Source: Fimivicinus intestinavium (GTDB lineage: Bacteria > Bacillota > Clostridia > Oscillospirales > Acutalibacteraceae). From it: a stretch of 64,000 nucleotides of DNA. Positions 7,698-16,172 of this stretch are shown here, piece by piece; positions within the stretch are counted from its first letter, which is position 1; each line of letters starts with the position of its first letter. Both the position numbers and the translations under genes were made by a program. The notes under the pieces were generated by a model, which was not told the origin of the DNA, ran no database searches, and was given only the letters and a program-made list of their open reading frames with translations. The stretch lies in NCBI GenBank assembly GCA_018715765.1, contig DVKY01000113.1:1-64000 (forward strand), read 5' to 3'.

Positions 7698-9455
7698 CTA
7701 CATATGATCGACCGGCTCGATGCCCAACACCTTTAAATGAAGCTCCAAAACCCGCTTGGTCAGCGCCATCAGGGCGATCCAATCCCGACGTTTCTGCAAA
7801 TCCGGCTCGCTCAGCACATGGTTGTCGTGATAAAAGCGGGAAAACAGGGAGGCAATCTGGTAGGCATGCTCGCAAATCTCATTGGGCGCTCTTTCGCTGA
7901 TGGCACGGCAAAAAACATCCCCGCTCAGCAGCAGCTGTGTGAGGAGCATCCGCTCCGTATCGCTGTAAAAATGTGCAGGCGCAGGCGCCGGGGCATCCCC
8001 AGCCTTTTCTAGAACAGAGCAGATCCTTGTGATGGTATAGAGCAGATAGGTACCGGTTTTCCCCTCGAAGGAAAGGAATTTTTCTAAATCAAAAATATAG
8101 TCCTTGGTGCGCTGGTTGATGAGGTCGCCAAATTTGATGGCGGCTACGCCAATTTTGCGGGCGCACTCTTCCTGCTCCCCATCCGTAAGGAAGGACGAAT
8201 TTTCCATTTTTTCCCGCGCTGCCGCTATAACCGTATGGATCAGATCCTCCAGGCGCATCACACCGCCGTCGCGCGTTTTATAAGGTTTCCCATCCGGGCC
8301 GTTCATGGTGCCGAAGCCCAGGAATTGAAGCTCCGTATCCAGGGGAATGATCCCAGCTTTTTTCGCGCAGCGGAATACCTGGGTAAAATGCAGGCTCTGG
8401 CGGTTATCCACCACATACCAGATGCGATCCGGTGCAAAATCCCGCTGGCGCTGCAAAAGTGTGGCAAGATCCGTCGTGGCATAGATATTAGAATGATCCG
8501 ATTTTTTCACAATAACGGGGGGGACGGGCGCCTTATCCCCCTCCTGCGCCACATCGACCACCAGAGCGCCGTCGCTCAGGCGCAGAAGATGCTTCTCCTC
8601 CAATATCCGCATCAGCTCCGGGATATACCGGTCGGAGTTGCTCTCGCCATACCACAGGTCAAAGCTGACGCCAAGCTTTTCATAATTTTGCTTCAAATCC
8701 GCAACCGAAACGCGCATCAGCTCCTGCCAAAGGGCGCGGTAACCTGCGTGGCCCTCTTGCAGCTTTACCGTTGCCTGCTTTGCGCGCTCACGGAAGGCGG
8801 GATCCTCCTTGCTGCGGGCGCTGGCAAAGGGATACACCTCATTGAGCATGTCCAGATCGAGCGGCGGCGGCGATTCTCTATCCGGATGATAATCCGCTGC
8901 AAAACAGCGCCACTCTGGATGCCGGTCGGCAAGCTCTGCAATCACCAAGCCGATCTGAAGCCCCCAATCGCCCAAATGGATGTCGCCAATCACGCGGTAG
9001 CCGCATGCGCGTGCAATGCGTTTGAGTGCTTCCCCGATGATCGCGGAACGCAGATGGCCGATGTGCAAGGGCTTTGCTACATTCGGTCCGCCGTAATCGA
9101 TCAGGATGGTTTCCCCCCGCCCAATTTGCGGAATCCCCATGCTTGAATCCTGAGCCATCTCTTCCGCATAGGCCGCGAGCCATTCGTCCCGCGGCGTCAA
9201 ATTTAAGAAGCCGGGGCCTGCGGGCTCCGCCCTGGAAAAAATCGAGCTGCCCTCCAATGCTGCCGCAACCTCACCGGCGATCACCGCCGGGGCTTTGCGA
9301 TATTGTTTCGCCGCGGCAAACGCACCGTTACATTGGAACGGGCTTAAATCCATCCGGTCCGACACCTGGACGGCGCCATATTTCGCCTCATATCCACAGG
9401 CGGCAAAAGCGCTGCCAACGCTCTGTGACAAAGCATCTATCATGGTATACAACAA
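7698..9455 (-). CDS. argS: Arginyl-tRNA synthetase
   Basis: A class I aminoacyl-tRNA synthetase charging tRNA-Arg. The N-terminal Add-1 domain is followed by the catalytic core with the HIGH signature in KPLHIGHLRSA and conserved GDIHLGDWG, then a DALR anticodon-binding C-terminus. Length (585 aa) fits the family. The start is either TTG at 9455, directly after the whiA stop with AAGGA about 10 bases upstream, or ATG at 9443, whose spacing from that site is long. The protein is 4 residues shorter in the second case. Confidence 0.97.
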   Translation of the reverse strand: MLYTMIDALSQSVGSAFAACGYEAKYGAVQVSDRMDLSPFQCNGAFAAAKQYRKAPAVIAGEVAAALEGSSIFSRAEPAGPGFLNLTPRDEWLAAYAEEMAQDSSMGIPQIGRGETILIDYGGPNVAKPLHIGHLRSAIIGEALKRIARACGYRVIGDIHLGDWGLQIGLVIAELADRHPEWRCFAADYHPDRESPPPLDLDMLNEVYPFASARSKEDPAFRERAKQATVKLQEGHAGYRALWQELMRVSVADLKQNYEKLGVSFDLWYGESNSDRYIPELMRILEEKHLLRLSDGALVVDVAQEGDKAPVPPVIVKKSDHSNIYATTDLATLLQRQRDFAPDRIWYVVDNRQSLHFTQVFRCAKKAGIIPLDTELQFLGFGTMNGPDGKPYKTRDGGVMRLEDLIHTVIAAAREKMENSSFLTDGEQEECARKIGVAAIKFGDLINQRTKDYIFDLEKFLSFEGKTGTYLLYTITRICSVLEKAGDAPAPAPAHFYSDTERMLLTQLLLSGDVFCRAISERAPNEICEHAYQIASLFSRFYHDNHVLSEPDLQKRRDWIALMALTKRVLELHLKVLGIEPVDHM

Positions 9456-10385
9456 TCATCCATCCTTTTCCGTTTTTGTCTGCCGCAAGAAGCCGGGCGA
9501 TGTCTCCTGTGCAATGGAGACCAACCGTCGGAGGCGATGGTTGACGCCGGAGCGGGAGAGCGGCTCAGGAAGCGCCTCCCCCAGCTCCCGCAGGCTCATT
9601 TCCGGGTTTTCGAGCCGGAGCAGCGCAATCTCCTTGAGTTCCTCCGGCAGGGACTCAAGGCCCGCATGATCCCGAATGATTTCAATTGCGAGCACCTGCT
9701 CCGCCGCCGCATTGGCGGTGCGGGAGATATTTGCGGTTTCAAAATTGGTTTTGCGATTGATATTGTTGCGCATATCCTTATACATTTTAATGCCCATCAG
9801 CTCCAGCGCAGCGTTCTGCGCACCCATGAAGGTGAGCGTCTCTTCGATGCGTTCGCTATCCTTACAATAGACCACATGGCTGCCCTTGCGCTCCAGCTGC
9901 TTGGGCGCAAAAGACAATTCATCCAGAAGCTTTGCCAGATCGCGGCTGATATAGCGGTAAGGCACGACAAACTCCAAATGATAATCCTTCTCCGGATCCG
10001 TCAATGTTCCACAGGCGAGAAAAGCGCCGCGAATCAGCGCCGCCATGCAGCAATCGCCCCCCAGGTTGGCCCGGTTGATCCGCAGGGTAAGCGCCCCCCG
10101 CTCATGCCCAAAGGCGTGCATGACCTGCTCCCGCTGGGCAGCCGTATGGACAAAAACCTTGTATTTCCCCGAGGCGGATTGCGTCAGCTGCGCCTCCACC
10201 CCAGTTTGCGTAAGGATCCCATCGTGATACAATTGCGCAATCTGCTGCATATCCGTCTGCATGGAAATCTCCGCAAACGAAAAGGCTCTGCTGAACAGCA
10301 GCAGGCCATATGCCTGCGCGTGCGCGCAGCAGGGCGTGTTTTCCACAGCGGCCAATTCCGCTTTCACCTGTGATGAAAATGACAT
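9456..10385 (-). CDS. whiA: WhiA-type DNA-binding protein
   Basis: A 309-residue WhiA homologue: degenerate LAGLIDADG-type N-terminal and central domains and a C-terminal helix-turn-helix (region with LRELGEAL and SRSGVNHRLRRL). In Bacillota it affects cell division and chromosome segregation, and in actinobacteria sporulation. The ATG at 10385 has AAGGAG upstream. It abuts argS (the TGA of whiA is followed at once by the argS start) and lies 139 bases after rapZ. The gluconeogenesis factor gene yvcK, normally between rapZ and whiA, is absent here. Confidence 0.95.
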   Translation of the reverse strand: MSFSSQVKAELAAVENTPCCAHAQAYGLLLFSRAFSFAEISMQTDMQQIAQLYHDGILTQTGVEAQLTQSASGKYKVFVHTAAQREQVMHAFGHERGALTLRINRANLGGDCCMAALIRGAFLACGTLTDPEKDYHLEFVVPYRYISRDLAKLLDELSFAPKQLERKGSHVVYCKDSERIEETLTFMGAQNAALELMGIKMYKDMRNNINRKTNFETANISRTANAAAEQVLAIEIIRDHAGLESLPEELKEIALLRLENPEMSLRELGEALPEPLSRSGVNHRLRRLVSIAQETSPGFLRQTKTEKDG

Positions 10386-10524
10386 AACCGACTCCTTACC
10401 CCTTTTGACTGAGCTCCCTTTCCCCGCAGGAAAGAGGGCGTCCCAATTGGATCCCCTAAAGCATTTGCGCCGCATGTGGAGATTCCTCTTTTATGGCTTC
10501 TCTCTGAAATCTGACGCCATCACT

Positions 10525-11382
10525 CTATTTTTTAATATCCCGGTGCTGGATGCTGACGCGCAGCCCCTGCTTTGAAAAATGCTCCGACAAAAGCTCGGCG
10601 AACACCACGGAACGATGGCGCCCGCCCGTGCAGCCCACCGCGATGACCAGTTGGCTTTTGCCCTCATTGCGGTAAAGCGGCACCAGATAATCCACCAGCG
10701 ACATCAGCTTCGGCACCAGGCCCTGCGCCTGCGGCCACTTCATGACAAACTCCCGTACAGGCGCCTCCAGCCCGGTATGGGCCTTGAGCTCGTCCACATA
10801 AAAGGGATTTGGCAGACAGCGCACGTCAAAAACCAAATCTGATTCATTCGGTATGCCATATTTAAAGCCAAAGGATACGCAGTGGATCTGCATGATCCGG
10901 GCCGAATCCTCCAGAAACATGCCGGCAATCCGCTCGCGGAACTGCGTGGTGGTATATTGGGAGCTGTCTACAATATAATCGGCGCGCTGACGGGCCGGGG
11001 CGAGAATGGCGCGCTCGGCTTCAATCGCATCGTCGATTGAGCCATTCGCCTTATCGGACAGCGGGTGCTTGCGTCGCGTTTCCTTATAGCGGCGGCGAAT
11101 AACCTCATTGCTCGCCTCAATAAACAGCAGCTTATAATCGCACCCCATCGCCTTGAGCTCATCCAGTGATTCCAGAAAATCGTCAAAAAAATTCCCGGCG
11201 CGGATATCTGTGACCACTGCAACCTTATCCCGTTTTTCCTGTGATTGGAGAATCAACTGCGCAAAGGTACGAATCAGCTTCGGCGGAATATTATCCACGC
11301 AGAAAAAGCCGATATCCTCCAGCGCGTCTACCGCACGGGATTTACCCGCGCCGGACATACCGGTAATAATGACAAAATCCAT
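10525..11382 (-). CDS. rapZ: RNase adapter / nucleotide-binding protein RapZ
   Basis: A 285-residue RapZ (YvcJ) family P-loop protein. The Walker A motif GMSGAGKS lies at residues 8-15, and the C-terminal domain has the conserved GCTGGRHRSV block. In enterobacteria RapZ tunes glmS through small RNAs. In Bacillus YvcJ hydrolyses nucleotides and affects competence. The ATG at 11382 is preferred because AAGGGG is 7 bases upstream. The ATG at 11388 nearly touches that site. The gene follows murB by 24 bases. Confidence 0.95.
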   Translation of the reverse strand: MDFVIITGMSGAGKSRAVDALEDIGFFCVDNIPPKLIRTFAQLILQSQEKRDKVAVVTDIRAGNFFDDFLESLDELKAMGCDYKLLFIEASNEVIRRRYKETRRKHPLSDKANGSIDDAIEAERAILAPARQRADYIVDSSQYTTTQFRERIAGMFLEDSARIMQIHCVSFGFKYGIPNESDLVFDVRCLPNPFYVDELKAHTGLEAPVREFVMKWPQAQGLVPKLMSLVDYLVPLYRNEGKSQLVIAVGCTGGRHRSVVFAELLSEHFSKQGLRVSIQHRDIKK

Positions 11383-11406
11383 CTTCATTCCCCTTTTTAC
11401 TCCGGC

Positions 11407-12327
11407 TCAAAAGCCCAAAAAGCGAACCTCCGGCTCAAGACGGACACCTTTTTCCCGCAGGACCGTCTCCTGCACCAGACGGATCAGGGCCAGAATATCC
11501 GCCGAGGCGGCGTTTCCCCTGTTGATGACAAAGCCTGCATGCTTTTCGCTGACCTGTGCGCCGCCGACCGCTCTGCCCTTCAGGCCGCACTCCTCAATCA
11601 GCGCCCCGGCGTAATACCCCTCCGGCCGCTTGAAGGTGCTGCCGGCACTCGGGAATTCCAGCGGCTGCTTTGCCTTGCGGCGGTTGATAAGCTCCTCCAT
11701 TTTGCCACGGATCACATCGGGCTCGCCAGGGGTAAGGCATAGCGTTAGGGAGGTAATCAGGCAGCCGTTCTCCCGATAGGCGCTGCGGCGGTAGCCAAGC
11801 GCCAGTTCATCCCCCATGAGCCTGCCGCGCTCGCCGCCTGGCGTCAGATGCGTGCAGCCGGTCAAAACATCCTTCATCTCGCCGCCGTATGCGCCTGCAT
11901 TCATAAAAGCGGCCCCGCCCGCGCTGCCAGGGATGCCAAAGGCAAATTCCAAGCCGGTCAAGCCCTTCTCCAGCGCGAAACGGCACAGCCGGTTCAGGCT
12001 GACCCCAGCCCCGCAGGTGATTACGCCATCCTGCTCCGAGAGGGAACCCAGCCCCGGGACGAGGCGAAACACCACCCCGCGCAGGCCCTCATCTGATACG
12101 AGAACATTGCTTCCGTTTCCAAGGATAACGGGCCGTATCCCCTGCTCATGGCAGCAGCGCAGAAGCCGGGCAAGCTGTTGCCCGCTCTGCGGCTCCAGCA
12201 GCGCATCTGCCGGACCGCCCGTGCGGAAGGAGGTATACTCCGCCATCGGCGCATCCCGTTTCATAGGGCAGCCAAGGGATTGCGCAAGCCTGCACACCGT
12301 TTCAAGACCGTTCATGCAAATTCTCAT
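11407..12327 (-). CDS. murB: UDP-N-acetylenolpyruvoylglucosamine reductase
   Basis: A FAD- and NADPH-dependent reductase forming UDP-MurNAc in cytoplasmic peptidoglycan precursor synthesis. Visible are the FAD-binding block (YTSFRTGGPADAL, then GNGSNVLV), the GIPGSAGGAAFMNAGAYGGE region, and the catalytic serine/glutamate region PSAGSTFKRPEGYYAGALIE. A GAFIE-like YAGALIE motif indicates the type common in Bacillota. Length is 306 aa. A second ATG at 12315 is possible, and both have only modest ribosome sites. Confidence 0.97.
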   Translation of the reverse strand: MRICMNGLETVCRLAQSLGCPMKRDAPMAEYTSFRTGGPADALLEPQSGQQLARLLRCCHEQGIRPVILGNGSNVLVSDEGLRGVVFRLVPGLGSLSEQDGVITCGAGVSLNRLCRFALEKGLTGLEFAFGIPGSAGGAAFMNAGAYGGEMKDVLTGCTHLTPGGERGRLMGDELALGYRRSAYRENGCLITSLTLCLTPGEPDVIRGKMEELINRRKAKQPLEFPSAGSTFKRPEGYYAGALIEECGLKGRAVGGAQVSEKHAGFVINRGNAASADILALIRLVQETVLREKGVRLEPEVRFLGF

Positions 12328-12452
12328 ACCTTTCTGAATTCGCCTCCCCGAGGCCGCAGCGAAACGGGAAGGCGAACGCGCTTTGATATATGGCCTTTTA
12401 TTTTCTTCACCGCTGGCAAAGGGCGGCAGCCCGCTGGCGGGCAGAGTACGTG

Positions 12453-13400
12453 TTATTCCTCTAACAGCGCGGCGCCGATGATGCCCGCGTCATTGCCAAG
12501 CTCAGCTGAGCAGATTTTCGTCTGCTTCGTGGCGTACATGCTGTACCGCTCGCGGCGGATATGCTGACGCAGGGGCTCCAGAAGCGTCTCCCGCTCATGA
12601 CCGATGCCGCCGCCCACACAGATGATCTCCGGCTGGAAAATATTGATTGCATTGATTATGCCGCAGGCAACGTAGTAAATATAGCGATCCACCACGCGCT
12701 TTGCCGCGGCGTCGCCCGCGCGCATAGCGTCAAAGGCCGTCCGCCCGTTGACCGCGTCAATGTTATTATCCACCAAATCCCACATTTTACTATCCTGCGC
12801 GTGGCGCATTTCATCTTTTGTCTGGGCGATGAGCGCCGTTGCGGAGGCATAACGCTCCCAGCAGCCGCGGCGGCCGCAGTTGCACTGCTCGCCATCCACC
12901 ACGATCACCATATGGCCCATTTCACCGGCTGCAAAGTTTGCGCCGTTGAGAATGCGGCCATTCACAATGATGCCGCTGCCGACGCCCGTGCCGAGCGTGA
13001 TGGCAATAAAATCCTTTACGCCGGCGCCCGCTCCGGCCTTCGCCTCGCCAAAGGCCGCACAGTTGGCGTCGTTTTCCAGATAAACGGGCTTGCCGATCCG
13101 TTCACCCAGCATCTGCTGCGCAGGAACGTTTTGAAAATCCAGATTGTTGGAGAATTCGATAACGCCTGTCGCCTTATTGACCGTGCCCGGCGTGCCGACG
13201 CCGACGGAGGCGATATCCTCCATGGTGAGCCCGGCTGCTTCTACCGCCATATGTACCGTTTTCGTAATATCGTCAAAGATCTCCTCCGCAGGGCGGGGCG
13301 CATTTGTCTTCAGCTCCCCTACGCCGATGATTCGATAATTGTCATCCACCACGCCCGAACGAATGTTGGTGCCCCCTAAATCAACGCCTACTCTGTACAT
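12453..13400 (-). CDS. ROK-family glucokinase
   Basis: A 315-residue cytoplasmic sugar kinase, most like glucokinase: N-terminal phosphate motif DLGGTNIRSG, sugar-binding EMGHM and the zinc motif CNCGRRGCWE characteristic of ROK enzymes. The ATG at 13400 follows GGAGG by about 8 bases. Placement between hprK and murB links glucose phosphorylation with catabolite control. The 125 bases before murB contain no further gene. Confidence 0.93.
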   Translation of the reverse strand: MYRVGVDLGGTNIRSGVVDDNYRIIGVGELKTNAPRPAEEIFDDITKTVHMAVEAAGLTMEDIASVGVGTPGTVNKATGVIEFSNNLDFQNVPAQQMLGERIGKPVYLENDANCAAFGEAKAGAGAGVKDFIAITLGTGVGSGIIVNGRILNGANFAAGEMGHMVIVVDGEQCNCGRRGCWERYASATALIAQTKDEMRHAQDSKMWDLVDNNIDAVNGRTAFDAMRAGDAAAKRVVDRYIYYVACGIINAINIFQPEIICVGGGIGHERETLLEPLRQHIRRERYSMYATKQTKICSAELGNDAGIIGAALLEE

Positions 13401-13530
13401 GTTCCAGTCCTCCGTCTTTCAAACTCTATATTTTAAATGCTTTGCAGGGCAAGCCCCCCTAAAAACCTGTCCGGCGCTCCCAAGCGGGAGACGCGCAGCT
13501 GTTTTCTGCCCACCCGCGCAAGAAGCCCAA

Positions 13531-14499
13531 TTAAAAGCGCTGCCAAACCTCGGTATCCGGAGGCTCAGACGAACCGCCGTCATCCATGCCAAGATTGTGC
13601 ATCAATTCCCTCGCCGCGTTATAGCCCATCTTCTTCTGCCGGTTATTCATCGCAGCGACCTCAATGATAATGGCGAGATTCCGCCCCGGCTTCACCGGGA
13701 TCACCGCCGCCGGCACGCTGATGCCGAGAATGGTGATGAACTCATCATCCAGCCCCATCCGGTCATAGAATTTCTCGCTGTCCCATGGCTCCAGTTGGAT
13801 GACGAGATCGATCTTTTCCGTCATCTTCACGGCGCCCATGCCGAAAATCCGGCGGGCATTGATGATGCCGACACCGCGCAGTTCAATAAAATGGCGGATA
13901 TTATCCGGCGCAGAACCGACCAGTGTGCGGGAGGACACCCGGCGAATCTCCACAGCGTCGTCCGCAATCAGGCGATGGCCTCGCTTAATGAGCTCAATGG
14001 CGGTTTCGCTTTTGCCAACGCCGCTGTCCCCCAGGATCAAAACGCCCTCGCCCGCGACCTCCACCAGCACGCCATGGCGCGTCACGCGCTGCGCAAGCTC
14101 CACATTCAAATAGGAAATCAGTGTGGACATACAGCTTGAGGTTGTCTCCGCAGTGCGCAGCAGCGGCACCTCATAACGGTGGGCGTTTTCCATCACCTCG
14201 GAAGGGCATTCCAAATTGCGGGTAATCAATACCGCGCACGGCTGGCGGGACATAAAATTTTCCACCCGTTTTGTGCGCTCCTCCGGCGGCAGGCTCTCTA
14301 AAAACGCAAGCTCCGTCAGCCCGAGGAACTGCACGCGGCTCGGATCGAAATAATCATTATACCCCGTGAGGATCAGGCCCGGCCGGTTGACGTCATAGGA
14401 GGAGATATAGAGATCGGAAGCCGCCTTTGGCAAATAAAGCTCCTCCAGCGAATGATCCCGTATAACCTTTTCGAGTGAAACGGAATATTTTGAGCTCAT
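13531..14499 (-). CDS. hprK: HPr kinase/phosphorylase
   Basis: The bifunctional enzyme phosphorylates and dephosphorylates HPr on serine, the master signal of carbon catabolite repression in Bacillota. It has an N-terminal DRTGG-like domain, Walker A GDSGVGKS (157-164), the conserved RLIADD segment and the signature IELRGVGIINARRIFG. Length 322 aa. The ATG at 14499 follows GAAGGAGATG. A methionine six codons upstream is less favoured. First gene of the long leftward block. Confidence 0.97.
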   Translation of the reverse strand: MSSKYSVSLEKVIRDHSLEELYLPKAASDLYISSYDVNRPGLILTGYNDYFDPSRVQFLGLTELAFLESLPPEERTKRVENFMSRQPCAVLITRNLECPSEVMENAHRYEVPLLRTAETTSSCMSTLISYLNVELAQRVTRHGVLVEVAGEGVLILGDSGVGKSETAIELIKRGHRLIADDAVEIRRVSSRTLVGSAPDNIRHFIELRGVGIINARRIFGMGAVKMTEKIDLVIQLEPWDSEKFYDRMGLDDEFITILGISVPAAVIPVKPGRNLAIIIEVAAMNNRQKKMGYNAARELMHNLGMDDGGSSEPPDTEVWQRF

Positions 14500-14582
14500 A
14501 AGCACATCTCCTTCCATCCGGCAGAGCGCCCGCCTCCCCGCAGGCGCTCCGGCCAGGCAGTATCATAACTGCGGTTACAGCC

Positions 14583-14611
14583 ATTATAAAACATTCTTTG
14601 CAAAGTTCCAA
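14583..14611 (-). promoter_or_regulatory. Promoter for the hprK block
   Basis: Leftward TTGGAA (14606-14611), a 17-bp spacer and a perfect TATAAT (14583-14588). A small palindrome CAGT-ATCATA-ACTG sits between this promoter and the hprK ribosome site and could be an operator. Confidence 0.7.
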
Positions 14612-14749
14612 TACCTGCTTTGGATTTTCCTTGATAAACTTTTTAAAAACTTTCCCTCATCAGCCCTTGAAACAGAAAAATTAAAAAGGAAACAGTCTTT
14701 TTGTAAAAATATTGGTGAACAAAAAATGGACAAACAGGCCTCCTGCCCC

Positions 14750-14779
14750 TTGACAGCAGTAGATTGGAAGAAATATTTG
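14750..14779 (+). promoter_or_regulatory. Possible promoter for the glycosyltransferase gene
   Basis: A consensus -35 TTGACA (14750-14755) is followed 17-18 bp later only by a poor -10 (ATATTT/TATTTG, about 14773-14779). This is tentative. Confidence 0.35.
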
Positions 14780-14800
14780 CGTTTTCCCACAAGGTGTTGT

Positions 14801-16054
14801 ATGATGAAACAAAACAAAAACCGACAGAAGAAAGCGGTGAGGAGCCTGAAACTGAAAGTTGGATTGATGAACGACGCATTTCCGCCCACGCTGGACGGCA
14901 CCTCCACAGCCACCCTGAACTATGCCAATATTATTCAGGAAAAGCTGGGCGAAGTGATGGTGATTACGCCACGCGTGCCCGGCGTGGTAGATACCGGCTA
15001 CCCCTATGAGGTTTACCGCTACAAATCCTTCCCGCTGAGCAAAAAGGATGAATATCGGTTCGGCTGGCCGTTCAAGCATGAATTTCGCAACTATGTGCGC
15101 AGCAAGAAGCTGGATATCCTGCATTTTCACTGCCCGCTCGCATCTGCACATTTTGCAAAGCTGATCGTGCAGGAGCAGAAGATCCCGATTGTTGCAACCT
15201 ATCACACCAAATATGACTATGATATCCGCAAACGCGCCCCAACCAAGCCGCTACAGGATTTTTTCATCCGGTTTATCGTCAACCACGTCAGCATTGCCGA
15301 CGAGGTGTGGGTGGTCAGCGAAGGGGCGGGAGAAAACCTGCGTTCGCTGGGCTATCAGGGCGATTATATCGTGATGCCAAACGGCGTGGATTTTCCGCGC
15401 GGAAGGGTGGATACTGCCGCGCTGAACGCTAAATACCAGCTGCGGGAGGATGTGCCGGTCCTTCTGTTTGTCGGCCGGATGATGTGGTATAAAAATTTAC
15501 GCCTGCTGCTGGACGCTTTGCGCATCTATAAAGAATCCGGCCACGCCTTTCGCATGTTTATGATCGGCAAGGGCACAGATATGCGGGCGGCGGAAAAATA
15601 CGCCGCCAAAATCGGCCTCTCAAAGGAGATTACCTTTACGGGGAAGATCAGCGACCGGGAGCAGCTGCGCGCTTTCTACAGCCGCGCTGACGCATTCCTC
15701 TTCCCCTCCACGTTTGATACCAATGGCCTCGTCGTTCGGGAAGCGGCGGCCTGCGGCTGTCCGAGCCTGCTGATCGAAGGAAGCTGTGCCGCCGAAGGCA
15801 TTGAGGACGGCGTAACCGGATATCTCAGCCGGGAGAATGCCGCCGATTATGCAAAATCTCTGGAAGCTATGCTTGCCGATCCGGATAAAATGAAACAGGT
15901 TGGAAAAAATGCCAGCGAGAAAATTTATTTATCCTGGGAGGATGCTGTGCGCATGGCCTACGCCCGTTACGAAAACCTGTGCCGCAACTGGGAGTACCCC
16001 GAGGGCTATCATGACGAAGGCTGGGGAAACGCTGAGGAAAGCGCAGGCAAATAG
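14801..16054 (+). CDS. GT4-family glycosyltransferase
   Basis: A 417-residue GT-B retaining glycosyltransferase, nearest in pattern to diacylglycerol glucosyltransferases. The N-terminal Rossmann domain starts near LKVGLMNDAFPPTLDGTST with YHTKYDYD. The C-terminal donor-binding domain has LFVGRMMWYKN and the DX7E variant of the EX7E motif in FDTNGLVVRE. It probably makes membrane glycolipid from a nucleotide sugar. Two tandem ATGs (14801 and 14804) follow an AAGGTG site. It is followed 118 bases later by the ArAE-HAD fusion on the same strand. Confidence 0.88.
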   Translation: MMKQNKNRQKKAVRSLKLKVGLMNDAFPPTLDGTSTATLNYANIIQEKLGEVMVITPRVPGVVDTGYPYEVYRYKSFPLSKKDEYRFGWPFKHEFRNYVRSKKLDILHFHCPLASAHFAKLIVQEQKIPIVATYHTKYDYDIRKRAPTKPLQDFFIRFIVNHVSIADEVWVVSEGAGENLRSLGYQGDYIVMPNGVDFPRGRVDTAALNAKYQLREDVPVLLFVGRMMWYKNLRLLLDALRIYKESGHAFRMFMIGKGTDMRAAEKYAAKIGLSKEITFTGKISDREQLRAFYSRADAFLFPSTFDTNGLVVREAAACGCPSLLIEGSCAAEGIEDGVTGYLSRENAADYAKSLEAMLADPDKMKQVGKNASEKIYLSWEDAVRMAYARYENLCRNWEYPEGYHDEGWGNAEESAGK

Positions 16055-16172
16055 TAAAGAAAGCAACACCGCTTTCCCTCAAAAGCAAGGTGTATATACA
16101 GCCGGGAGCGCAGCAGCAGTGATAAAAACACCGCTGCTGCCCTTTGTTCACCCATATAAGGGAGGTCTATCA

